This document shows, piece by piece, positions 20,086 through 28,800 of a DNA stretch of 64,000 bases; the first letter of the stretch is position 1, and every line of letters starts with the position of its first letter. The stretch comes from Paenibacillus pedocola. GTDB lineage: Bacteria; Bacillota; Bacilli; Paenibacillales; Paenibacillaceae. Under the pieces are notes generated by a model that worked only from the letters and a program-made list of their open reading frames with translations, searched no databases and was not told the DNA's origin. Both the position numbers and the translations under genes were made by a program. The stretch is from contig NZ_CP134223.1 in NCBI RefSeq assembly GCF_031599675.1, positions 4,960,001 to 5,024,000 of the forward strand, in the 5' to 3' direction.

Positions 20086-20695
20086 AATTTTTATAGCTCC
20101 TTTTCAATAGTTTATAGGTTATTGGCAAGATCATCAGCACTTGAAGCAGAATTCCCATCAGCAGCAAAGCCTTAATTGTCGGACTTGGAATAAGCAGGGC
20201 GGTAAGCACAATCAGCAGGCTAGACTTTGTTGTTGTCTTTCTTAATTTCTCTCTTCTTTCCTTGCCCAGCAGCGGAAATTTATCTGTATCCGCCGGTGCA
20301 TACCGGTAAAGCAGCAATGTAGCTAGTAAACCAATGATTCCTACCTGTATGTTGTTGAACCTTATGTATTGTTCGCATAAATACGGTATGCCTATGAACA
20401 TAGCAGTACTTGATATACTGCAAATCATGCTGCTGCTTGCATGGAGGCCAAATGCTGTTTTGCGGATAGCGAAGTAGGCGCCGTGCATGATTAATGTCTG
20501 CCAGAGCAGATGGAACAGAATTGCCGCTCCGTAGACCAGAACGAGCTTACTCAGGTTAATCAGCAGCATTTCAAATCCCAGCTTCATTTTCAGGTAATCA
20601 ATGTATTCTCCCTCACGCTCCTTGTTCAGTCTTTGGGCCATTCTGCAGGCCAGCGATTCGGTAAATCCCATCTTTACTGCTTCTTCAGCTTCCAT
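20057..20695 (-). CDS. agrB: AgrB-type peptide-processing membrane protease
   Basis: 212 aa accessory gene regulator B family protein with five to six TM segments. The catalytic motif is AFGLHASSSMICSISS: His85 and Cys92 have the same 7-residue spacing as His77 and Cys84 of S. aureus AgrB. It removes the AgrD tail and forms the thiolactone. The ATG has GAGGTG upstream. It is the first gene after the NRPS-PKS operon terminator and probably has its own promoter; it overlaps agrD by 29 bp, which suggests translational coupling. Confidence 0.92.
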   Translation of the reverse strand: MEAEEAVKMGFTESLACRMAQRLNKEREGEYIDYLKMKLGFEMLLINLSKLVLVYGAAILFHLLWQTLIMHGAYFAIRKTAFGLHASSSMICSISSTAMFIGIPYLCEQYIRFNNIQVGIIGLLATLLLYRYAPADTDKFPLLGKERREKLRKTTTKSSLLIVLTALLIPSPTIKALLLMGILLQVLMILPITYKLLKRSYKNYENYDAENV

Positions 20696-20770
20696 CTTAT
20701 TTGGTCACCTCTCTTGTCCTTAATATTAAACATTTTTCTGAGAGATTTACGGATCGTGCCCAGGATGAGA

Positions 20771-20822
20771 CTTAGATGTACCAAATGCTGGCATAAACGC
20801 AGTGGCATGTCTTAAATGTACC
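20771..20822 (-). promoter_or_regulatory. LytTR-box-like direct repeats upstream of agrB
   Basis: On the minus strand GGTACATTTAAG (20811-20822) and GGTACATCTAAG (20771-20782) are near-identical direct repeats 40 bp apart. Their cores ACATTTAAG and ACATCTAAG resemble the S. aureus AgrA box ACAGTTAAG (8 of 9 and 7 of 9). Midway, GCGTTTATG (20792-20800) fits the general LytTR box in 8 of 9 positions. Steps are 19 and 21 bp, i.e. two helical turns. A weak -10 (TAATAT) follows 42 bp after the last box, about 30 bp before agrB. The role is inferred. Confidence 0.55.
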
Positions 20823-20865
20823 GAAATCATACGTACCTGTGAAAACGAATACAGCGGTCTCTATG

Positions 20866-20909
20866 AAAAACGCCGCCGTACATCCAGAGAGTCCGGATGC
20901 GCGGCGGCG
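20866..20909 (-). terminator. Terminator of the NRPS-PKS operon
   Basis: A strong hairpin (CGCCGCCG..CATCC / GGATG..CGGCGGCG) is followed by TTTTT on the minus strand, 28 bp beyond the phosphopantetheinyl transferase stop. It separates the biosynthetic operon from agrB. Confidence 0.88.
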
Positions 20910-20936
20910 AATTGACGGGTGGAACATATAATCTGC

Positions 20937-21611
20937 TCAAGTGTTGATCAGAACCTTCAGTACGTCCTGTACCTCAATTTTTTGGGGGACGACCAGGCTG
21001 CAGATTTCCTGCTCGTTTTTCATGAAGGAATAGCCGACCAGAAACGGGAAATGTTTGAACTGGATCCGGAATACTTCCGTACCGAACATACTCTCCGGTC
21101 TGATGGAGGAGATTTCATAAATGGCATAATCGGCTAGCAGACCCATTTTGAACGCCTTACCCAGCGCTTCCTTGCAGCTGAAGAACATGTAGGCGAAGCG
21201 GGCGGGTGATTCATATCCGGACATCAGCTCTTTTTCGCTGCCGCTCAGCATCTCTTCAATCGGCACATCCAGCCGGATGGTTTCCATATCGATGCCCACA
21301 ATATTATCCTTGGAGTAGACTACCGAGAGCACATACCTTTTGGAATGGCTGAGCCCCACCTCAACCAGCTGGTCTTTAATAATCGGGAAGCGCAGGCTGC
21401 CGTACTCCACCGTTATTCCGCTGAGCTCACCTTTGAAGGATTCCGACTGGTCCGCCAGGTTTTTTTTGATCGCATAACGCCCGTACAGAAACTCCTTGCG
21501 CCGGCTCTCATTGCAGATATTGCAGTACATCACGTACTCGGTGGAGCTTAATATTTTGTGAACCTCGAAGGTGTGCTGTTCCTTCATATCGATCAAGTGC
21601 GGACTAATCAT
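20937..21611 (-). CDS. Sfp-type 4'-phosphopantetheinyl transferase
   Basis: 224 aa. It carries both signatures of the superfamily: IVGIDMETI (Mg-binding Asp/Glu) and FFSCKEALGKAFKMG (KE..K). It converts the apo carrier domains of the neighbouring NRPS/PKS to holo form by adding the phosphopantetheine arm of CoA to the conserved serine. Last gene of the operon, 12 bp after the preceding stop, with a GGGG/GAGG ribosome site. An in-cluster copy suggests that the locus travels as a self-sufficient unit. Confidence 0.92.
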   Translation of the reverse strand: MISPHLIDMKEQHTFEVHKILSSTEYVMYCNICNESRRKEFLYGRYAIKKNLADQSESFKGELSGITVEYGSLRFPIIKDQLVEVGLSHSKRYVLSVVYSKDNIVGIDMETIRLDVPIEEMLSGSEKELMSGYESPARFAYMFFSCKEALGKAFKMGLLADYAIYEISSIRPESMFGTEVFRIQFKHFPFLVGYSFMKNEQEICSLVVPQKIEVQDVLKVLINT

Positions 21612-21623
21612 GGCCTCATCCCC

Positions 21624-22277
21624 TTATCGTTCGCCGGCCTTAGATTTGCGGTGCCAATAATGAAACAAGAGCAGGTCCGCAACAAATCCGGCATTGATCA
21701 GCAGTATAAAGCTTAAGTAAATGCTCTGTGTGATGGAATGGACCGGATATTTGAGCAGGATCCCCGCTGTAATCAGCAGACTTGCCATAGCGCTCAGCGG
21801 GACAACCCCCGAGCTCCGGTAGTGGATCTTGCGGTACAGTCCGAGCATCAGCATCAGGATTCCCGGCAGAATCAGCGTTTCCCGCAGCTCACCGACATTT
21901 GGCATAGCCTCCCCGAAGGTGTACACCGGGAAACGGATGCAGAGCAGAAGGCCTGAAATGATCAGCAGTGAATCTAGCCATTTGCGGTGACTGCTGAGGG
22001 CGATGGCGTACCAGGCGCCGAAGACGTTCAGATAGGAAAGGCTAATCAGCACCAGCGCAGCCGCTACACTCAGGACGAACCAATACGTGTCACCCGGAAT
22101 GAATTTGTCCTCGCCCACAAAGCGTAGGAATAGGAAAAAATAGATTCCGACCACAAGCAGCTTCAGTCCCCAATAGGTCTTCATCCCCGCGATAAACCTT
22201 CTGCGGAAGGCGGTGTTACCTCCCTGTAGATTAAAGCCGTACTTTCGGTATAAAAAATCATAGATAGTTCGCTGCAT
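21624..22277 (-). CDS. Unknown integral membrane protein in the biosynthetic operon
   Basis: 217 aa. I do not recognise it. A basic N-terminus (RKYGFNLQGGNTAFRRRF) is followed by about six hydrophobic segments; the C-terminus is basic (HYWHRKSKAGER). The ATG at 22277 lies 20 bp inside the end of the upstream adenylation gene, so it is almost certainly co-translated. There are no catalytic motifs I can name (no MBOAT histidine, no PAP2 motif). Possible roles are self-protection, export help or membrane tailoring; none is supported by sequence. Confidence 0.72.
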   Translation of the reverse strand: MQRTIYDFLYRKYGFNLQGGNTAFRRRFIAGMKTYWGLKLLVVGIYFFLFLRFVGEDKFIPGDTYWFVLSVAAALVLISLSYLNVFGAWYAIALSSHRKWLDSLLIISGLLLCIRFPVYTFGEAMPNVGELRETLILPGILMLMLGLYRKIHYRSSGVVPLSAMASLLITAGILLKYPVHSITQSIYLSFILLINAGFVADLLLFHYWHRKSKAGER

Positions 22278-23865
22278 AATGTTCCTCTCCCAGCATATTG
22301 GATAGTTGCTCAATGGACGGGTGTTCAAAGACATCGAAGAAGCTGATATCTGCATCGAACTGCTGGTTAATCTCCCGGGCAATCTCCCATACGGTGACGG
22401 AATCCACGCCCTGCTCAAAAATGTTGGTCTGCTCATTTAAGGCCGCGCCGGGCAAATACTGCTGCAGGATCAGCGAGAGCTTTTTATTTTTGCTGAGGAA
22501 ATGGTTCTCGTATAAGGTCTTGGTGTCCGTCTTCCCGTTCGCGGTCAGCGGAATTTCCTGCACATATACGATCTTGGACGGGATCATGTAGATCGGCAGC
22601 AGCTGCTTCAGCACCTGGCTGATATTCTCGGAGCGGGTCGTGACCGCCAGATAGATTTTTTTGTCCCGGACAAAAGCATGGCAGTTCTGAATCCCCTGGG
22701 CACGGACGGTATATTCGATCTCCTGCAGATCAATCCGGTAGCCGTTGATTTTGACCTGGGTATCCTTCCGGCCGAGATAGACAATTTTGCCTTCCGGATT
22801 CAGCCGAACTAGATCTCCTGTCTTATAGACCTCCTGGCCCTGCCACTGGACAAAAGCTTCCTTTGTCTTCTCCGGATTGCCGAGATAACCAAGCGCGACC
22901 CCGAGTCCGCTGGCATAAAGCTCCCCTTCTGCGGCGCTCTGCCCTTGCTCATCCACAATATGGGTCAACGTTCCATGAATCGCTGTACCGATGGCAATCT
23001 CCTGCATTACACTTCCCTGCTCCATGACATCCAGGGTAGTAAACACGGTGTTCTCTGTGGGACCATAGCCGTTAACTACCGTTGTATGCTTCAGCACTTC
23101 ATTGACATGGGATAAGCTAAGCTGCTCGCCGCCTACAATTACGCGAGAAAGACTCTTGAACATTTCCGGCTTCTTGTCCACCCAGAAGTTGAACAGGGAG
23201 CAGGTGATCCACATCACGTCAATGCCCTGGCTAATCCGTTTTTCCACATGATAGATATTCAGAATCTCCGTCTTCGATAACAGAGAAATGGTCATGCCGG
23301 ACAGCAGCCCGCCCCAGATCTCAATAATCGATGCGTCGAATTCCAGCGGACTGATATGGGAAATGGTCTTATCCGGGGAAAGTCCCAGACGCTCATCCCC
23401 CAGCAGGCGGAGGACACCGCGGTCCGGAATGCCGACCGCTTTGGGCGTGGAGGTTGTGCCTGAGGTGAATACGATGTAGCAGAGCTGCTCCGGAGTACGT
23501 GCGGGAAATTCCCATACTTCCCTCAGACTGGGCACCGGCTGCAGCACTTCATTAATTGTAGCTTTGACCTGGATCGTTTCGCGCATGGACTGCTTGCGGC
23601 CCTCCGGATAGTCCTTATTGATCACGGTATAGGCGGCTCCCGCCTTCAGCACAGCCACCATAGCGGCAATCGCCTCAATGCTGCGCTCCAGCTCGATTGC
23701 TACCACATCATGAGCCTGGACCCCCTTAACCTGCAGCTGCTGCAGATAGACATTGGATAGCGCATTTAAGTCTCCATAGGTGATGGAGCGGCTGCTCTCC
23801 ACAATCGCCACCTTGTCCCTATATTTCCGCATGTTCTCCCCTAAAATGCCGAGAATATTGTTCAT
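22258..23865 (-). CDS. NRPS adenylation-carrier protein (A-PCP)
   Basis: 535 aa. The adenylation domain (1-455) has FTSGTTSTPKAV (A3), EFDASIIEIWGG (A4, with the Asp that binds the amino group of an alpha-amino acid), NGYGPTENT (A5), YKTGD (A7), GRKDTQVKINGYRI (A8) and ANGKTD (A10 lysine). A carrier domain follows, with its phosphopantetheine Ser489 in EQGVDSVT. It loads one amino acid onto its own carrier. The substrate is not predicted: pocket residues start Asp-Ala-Ile but the rest cannot be placed safely by eye. It overlaps the thioesterase gene by 4 bp. No condensation domain is attached. Confidence 0.9.
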   Translation of the reverse strand: MNNILGILGENMRKYRDKVAIVESSRSITYGDLNALSNVYLQQLQVKGVQAHDVVAIELERSIEAIAAMVAVLKAGAAYTVINKDYPEGRKQSMRETIQVKATINEVLQPVPSLREVWEFPARTPEQLCYIVFTSGTTSTPKAVGIPDRGVLRLLGDERLGLSPDKTISHISPLEFDASIIEIWGGLLSGMTISLLSKTEILNIYHVEKRISQGIDVMWITCSLFNFWVDKKPEMFKSLSRVIVGGEQLSLSHVNEVLKHTTVVNGYGPTENTVFTTLDVMEQGSVMQEIAIGTAIHGTLTHIVDEQGQSAAEGELYASGLGVALGYLGNPEKTKEAFVQWQGQEVYKTGDLVRLNPEGKIVYLGRKDTQVKINGYRIDLQEIEYTVRAQGIQNCHAFVRDKKIYLAVTTRSENISQVLKQLLPIYMIPSKIVYVQEIPLTANGKTDTKTLYENHFLSKNKKLSLILQQYLPGAALNEQTNIFEQGVDSVTVWEIAREINQQFDADISFFDVFEHPSIEQLSNMLGEEHYAANYL

Positions 23866-24605
23866 TGTCCGCTTCCTCCTTTGAATGGGCTTGTCTGGCC
23901 AGATGTGATGAAACCGATGATATGGTGATAGACCTGCTGCTGGAATTCGTAGTAAAAGAAATGACCGCCCGGATAGGTATGATACGGAATCTCCCGTTCC
24001 GACAGGTCGCTCCAGTCCTGCACGGCGGTGACGGACCGGTCTTCAAGCCCCTGAAAAACAGCAATCTGGACGGCAGGATCGAACCTGCGGCAGCGGTACT
24101 GATTGTCCAGGTTATAGCGGTTAACCGCCGTAATATCGCTGCGGAGAGCCGGCAAAAACAGTTGGCGCATCTGCTGGGAGGCAAACTGCCCTTCCTTGAT
24201 CAGGCCATAGATGCGGCAGCGCTCCAGCAGCGTATCGTCGTCCGGCTCCTCTTCATCCACCGCTTCAATCCGGTGCGGCGGGGTGGCCGCCATGAACAGC
24301 AGCTTGATTACCGGATAGCCGGACTCTATTAAGGCATGGGCCAGTTCATACGCAATCAGGGAGCCCATGCTGTAACCCAGCAGAATCAGCTCTTCCTGCG
24401 GGTCCAGAGATTTCTTCAGCAGGGAGAACAGGTCAGCGGTGATGTCCCGGATCGAGCCGGAGGGCTTCTCGGAGAACCTTCTGCCGTGACCGGGATACTC
24501 CAGGGACAGGACTGCAAGCTCCGGGCAGCTGGCCTGAAGCTGCTTCTGCAGCTCAGCGAACACATTGACATGGGCACCTGCGTACGGCAGGAGAATCAGC
24601 TTCAC
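23862..24605 (-). CDS. Type II thioesterase
   Basis: 247 aa alpha/beta hydrolase of the GrsT/SrfAD family: LILLPYAGAH at the N-terminus, nucleophile Ser in GYSMGS, Asp in the QGLEDRSV region and His in PGGHFFY. Stand-alone enzymes of this type clear misprimed or stalled acyl groups from carrier domains. The GTG start overlaps the previous stop as GTGA, with GGGAGG upstream. No thioesterase domain is fused to any synthetase here, so this protein or a condensation domain must also account for product release. Confidence 0.88.
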   Translation of the reverse strand: MKLILLPYAGAHVNVFAELQKQLQASCPELAVLSLEYPGHGRRFSEKPSGSIRDITADLFSLLKKSLDPQEELILLGYSMGSLIAYELAHALIESGYPVIKLLFMAATPPHRIEAVDEEEPDDDTLLERCRIYGLIKEGQFASQQMRQLFLPALRSDITAVNRYNLDNQYRCRRFDPAVQIAVFQGLEDRSVTAVQDWSDLSEREIPYHTYPGGHFFYYEFQQQVYHHIIGFITSGQTSPFKGGSGQ

Positions 24606-25837
24606 TCGCGTGCACCTCCCCGGGAATACCTGCTTTCTGCATCCAGCTGAAGCAGCAGATTGTAGCAGTTGCCGTGCATCGAATACGATACGGCCGAGTA
24701 CAGCCTGTAGTCTCCAGGGCTGATACTCCACTGCTCCCCGCTGATTCTGCCGATAAAAGCATTCGGGCTGGCGACTTCCCGGCTCTGCAGCAGAGTCTGC
24801 ATGCGCTGCGAATCCAGCAGACGGCAGGCGCCGATCAGGCCATAGTAGCCTACGATATAATGGACTCCCTCCTTCAGGAATCCGCCTTTCAGGTTCCTGT
24901 AGGTTTTCTGGAGCGTCTTCAGGCAGGAGAATTCTGCCGTATCATCGATCTCATTGCCCCGGCCGTACAGCTCCAGAAAAACATCTGCTTCCGGATCAAC
25001 TCCGGCATTCTCCAGGGAGCGGCTTACCAGCTTCTTGACAGCGGTCCGGTTGACAACGGGGTTGCCCATCGTTCCGGCAGAGATATCCTTAATCTCCGCA
25101 AGAATGGTATCGCCGTCGCTAAGTGCGAGTTCCCGCTCCTTCAACAGGAACGCAGCCCCGCCTTCCGAGAAGTACCGGCCTGAGGCCCCGTCCTCAAAAG
25201 GTTCGGTGTAGCGTTCAGCGCCTATTCCGAACTGGGACAGCTCATAAGGGACCGGAAAGGTAACCGCGCTTGATCCGCCGGTAAGGGCGATGTCGAACTC
25301 CCCTTTGCGGATTTTGGCATAGGCGCTGTACATCGAGCTGATCCCCGAAGTAGAAGCTTCACTGATGAGCTCAACGGCCGGAGGACGGCCCAGCTGAAGC
25401 AGCTTAAGATAGCCAAGCGGATCAATAAGCTTCACTGCATGTCCAAATGCCTCGCCTTCCACTCTCATTAATGCGAATTTGGAGAGGCTATCTGTCTGGG
25501 CGGTTCCTATCGAGACAAGCAGATTGCTCTTTGGACCCAGCACATTCCGGTCCGCCAGCGTCTGCAGGAGGGAGAGTGTGATCCGTTCGCTGGACAGCAG
25601 GAATCTGCTGTCCGGCCCGGAGATATGCTCCAGCTTGAAATGCTCCTCTACGGAGGGATAGAACACCCCGTCGAAGGAGGCAGCCTCACCCGGCTCCTGA
25701 TTATAGGTTCGTTCAAGCTCACGCACACGGCTCTGCCAGATCGCGTTCTTGCGGCCCATCAGCTCTTCCGTACTCCCTGATTCCCGGCCCGGGTAATCAT
25801 AGATGAAATCAACGATAACTACTCGGCGTTCATTCAT
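24602..25837 (-). CDS. Ketosynthase-like protein lacking the catalytic triad
   Basis: 411 aa with the thiolase-fold layout of a beta-ketoacyl synthase: VSIGTAQTDS, the nucleophile-elbow region, EGGAAFLLK, and a C-terminal SYSMHGNCYNLLL matching SFGFGGTNAHVIL. All three catalytic residues differ. The Cys in TACSSS is Ser162 (SEASTSG), the His in HGTGT is Tyr291 (LYGRGN), and the His in the GH motif is tyrosine (GYYGLIG, 330-336). It therefore cannot condense normally. It may be a chain-length-factor-like partner, a scaffold or an acyl-handling protein. The ATG overlaps the PKS stop by 8 bp (ATGAATGA). Confidence 0.78.
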   Translation of the reverse strand: MNERRVVIVDFIYDYPGRESGSTEELMGRKNAIWQSRVRELERTYNQEPGEAASFDGVFYPSVEEHFKLEHISGPDSRFLLSSERITLSLLQTLADRNVLGPKSNLLVSIGTAQTDSLSKFALMRVEGEAFGHAVKLIDPLGYLKLLQLGRPPAVELISEASTSGISSMYSAYAKIRKGEFDIALTGGSSAVTFPVPYELSQFGIGAERYTEPFEDGASGRYFSEGGAAFLLKERELALSDGDTILAEIKDISAGTMGNPVVNRTAVKKLVSRSLENAGVDPEADVFLELYGRGNEIDDTAEFSCLKTLQKTYRNLKGGFLKEGVHYIVGYYGLIGACRLLDSQRMQTLLQSREVASPNAFIGRISGEQWSISPGDYRLYSAVSYSMHGNCYNLLLQLDAESRYSRGGARE

Positions 25838-28800
25838 TGGCTTCCTCCAGCAGATCTTTGACGTATTGGCTGAGCTGCGTGATGGTCGGGTAGATGAACA
25901 CATCGGCCACTTCCATATCAATCTTGAACTGTTCTGCCACCGGACCATAGATGCCGAAGGCCTTGAGCGAATCGCCGCCCAAATCTGTGAAGCTCTTATT
26001 CACATCAATGTCATTGCGGTCCAGCACCGAGGCAAACACAACCGTGACGAACTTCTCCACTTCATCCTGGCTGTCGGTACCCGTGATCGTTAAGGCTGAG
26101 TACTCCTTAATCTGAATCTTGGCAGCCTCTTCCGCTACAACATCCGAAGCTGCAGCTGCGGCTCTGCTGCCTGCATACTGCTGCGGCATGCGGATATATT
26201 CGGCTAAGAATTCCGCCGTCTTGGCTTTGTTGAACTCACCGGCGATAACCTTGCCGAGCTTCTTATCCAGCGAGAGTCTGATGTATTCCCTTCCGACAGG
26301 CGAAGAGAGTGACTTCATCAGCAAATGCTCGTCTGCTGCGGCCAGATCGCCGAATTGCAGCGCCATACCGGTATCTTTCCAGCCCGGCCACAATACTGTG
26401 GTTGCCGCTTCATCCCTGAAGCCCTCAAGAAAGGCGTTGGCGAAGGTATAAGAGAACTGGCCTGCCGATCCGGCAATCGTGGTCATGGAGGAGCTGGCAA
26501 TGAAGAACTTCAGCGGCTGACCTTGCAGGTATTTGCGCAGCAGCAGGGTCCCTGTTACTTTTGGAGCTACAATATTTAAGAATTCCTGTTCAGACTTCGT
26601 AAAGAGCATGCCCTCTTCCGGAACCCCTGCCAGATGAACAATTCCCGCTATAGTTCCTATACTGGCCAGGCTGCCTACAACCTGCTTGACCTGTTCCTCG
26701 TCCGATACATCACAGCTGTGGAAGGACACGTTAGAACCTTTGCCCAGTACCTGGTTCATCCGGCTCAGCTTGCCGCTTTCTTCGGCTGTCAGCGATGCCT
26801 TGGCCTGTAAGGCGGAATAGGAATCTTTGCGTCCAAGGATGGCAATGTGCAGCTTCGGCTGGCGTTCCAGCAGAACATCGATGTATTCCATCCCGATACC
26901 GCCGTAGCCTCCGGTCACAATCACACAGTCTTCTTCATTCAGCTGAAGGTTCGCATCCGCCGGGGCCTTAGCCTCGACCAGCGTTTCCTCATACAACTGG
27001 TTATGGTCAACCAGCATTTTCTTGCCGTCCAGCTCTTCTGTCTCCGCGATACTGAGGATCTTCCCAAGGTCGAATTCCGCCAGGTTCAGCATTTGCGTCT
27101 TGAAGCCGGTATTCTCCAGCCCCAGAATTCTTCCTGAGCTCAGCAGGGAATAGTTCAGCGGATTAAGCATGGTGTCAGCCGGATCCAGAGCGAAGCCGTT
27201 ATCAGCCAGGATCAGCACTTTGCCCTTGCGCTTGACCAGCGAATTGGCCTGCTTGGCAAAGTCAAAATAATGGAGCATTTCCTGCTGGGTGACGCTGGTA
27301 TCCGGCAGGGACTCCCCAAACCAGGGAGCATAGATCACGAAATCATATTTCTCGGCAGGCTTGAAGGCTTTGAGCGCTCTGTAATCCTGCAGGTCTACAC
27401 CTTCACGCTGTTCAGCGGCGGCAAGCTCAAGTGCCCGCCCGTTGCCGACGACCAGAACGGTCTTCCCGGCAGCTGCAGAAGCTGCTGTCTCCTGTACACG
27501 GTAAGCCGAAGGCGTCCAGTTCACTTCATGCAGATGAGGCTTGAAATAGGCGTTGGCAAAAGCCTTCATAACGTATTTGTCCAGGTAAGCTATAGTCTCG
27601 CCAAGCTCGTTGTAGACGGAGATATTGGCCGTAATGACATCATGATCTCCGGCCGGGTCGTAGAGCAGCTCTGTCCTGGAATATATCCGGCCGGTGAACG
27701 CTTTGCCGGTGAAGGTGAATTTGCCGTAGGACAGCGGAAGGTAGCTTTTGCCGCGGGCCTGGGCACGCTCATACACCATCGCGCCAAGAATGCCGTCAAG
27801 CAGGGAAGGATGCAGGTAGAATTTCTGCAAGTCACCGGCAAATTGCTCATGGAGCGTCAGGGACAGCAGGATCTCGGAGGCGGATGGACGGACCAGGCGG
27901 AAATTCTGCTTGGCGAAATCCCAGCGGCCTTTAAAGAAGTTATTCTCCTCGGAGCCGAAGTCCGCGCTTAGCAGCTGCTGTTCGAACATGCTGTTCACAT
28001 CTACAGCCTCCGATGCAGCCTCAAGCTCCGCCTGTCTGATCGTAAAGGAGGCATGCGTCACATAGTTGTTCATATCCTGGTTCTCATAGGAGAAGACCTC
28101 GATGTCCAGCTGCTTGGAGGAACTCTTGCCGACGTGGATCTGGAACTCTCTGCGTTTATCCTCCAGCTGAATCAGATTTTTGAAATAGAGCTTCTCCAGC
28201 TGGAACGCCGGGGTTCCGAAATATAGGACCGCCAGCTCAGCGGCGAGCTGTGTATAGGTGGTTCCGGAGAAGGTCCGCTGGCCGCCGATCCGGTGATCGT
28301 CGACAAACCAGTCATCCGGTGACAGCTTAACAGTGTACACATCGGAATGACCTGTCTTCAGCGTCTGCTTGGTGATCAGTGTGGATTGTACGGGCAGGCT
28401 GGGCCCGGAATTCTCGTAGGTGTTATGCTTTTTAACATTCGCCCACAGCACCTGCCGTTTGAATTCATAAGTCGGCAAGGAGAGCGTAACTGCATCCTGA
28501 TAAGGATACATTTCCAGCGCCAGGTCATAACCTTCCAGATATAACTGGATCAGTTCGCCTGTCATGTACTGGTCGTAGCCGGTTTTGAGCCGGTGCTGCA
28601 TCAGCTTCTTCATATCACCGGATATCTCCTGAATTTCGCCCTGAAGGATTCCTTCTGCAGACTGTCCGCTGGCCAGAACACCAATGGCTGCACGCAGCTT
28701 GCCGGTGAATTCTGCGAAGGATGCCGCCTCGAACCCGATACCATTCTTAAAATGATTCCGTTTGTGAATCAGCGTATAAGAGATGTTGTGCAGGCTGAAG

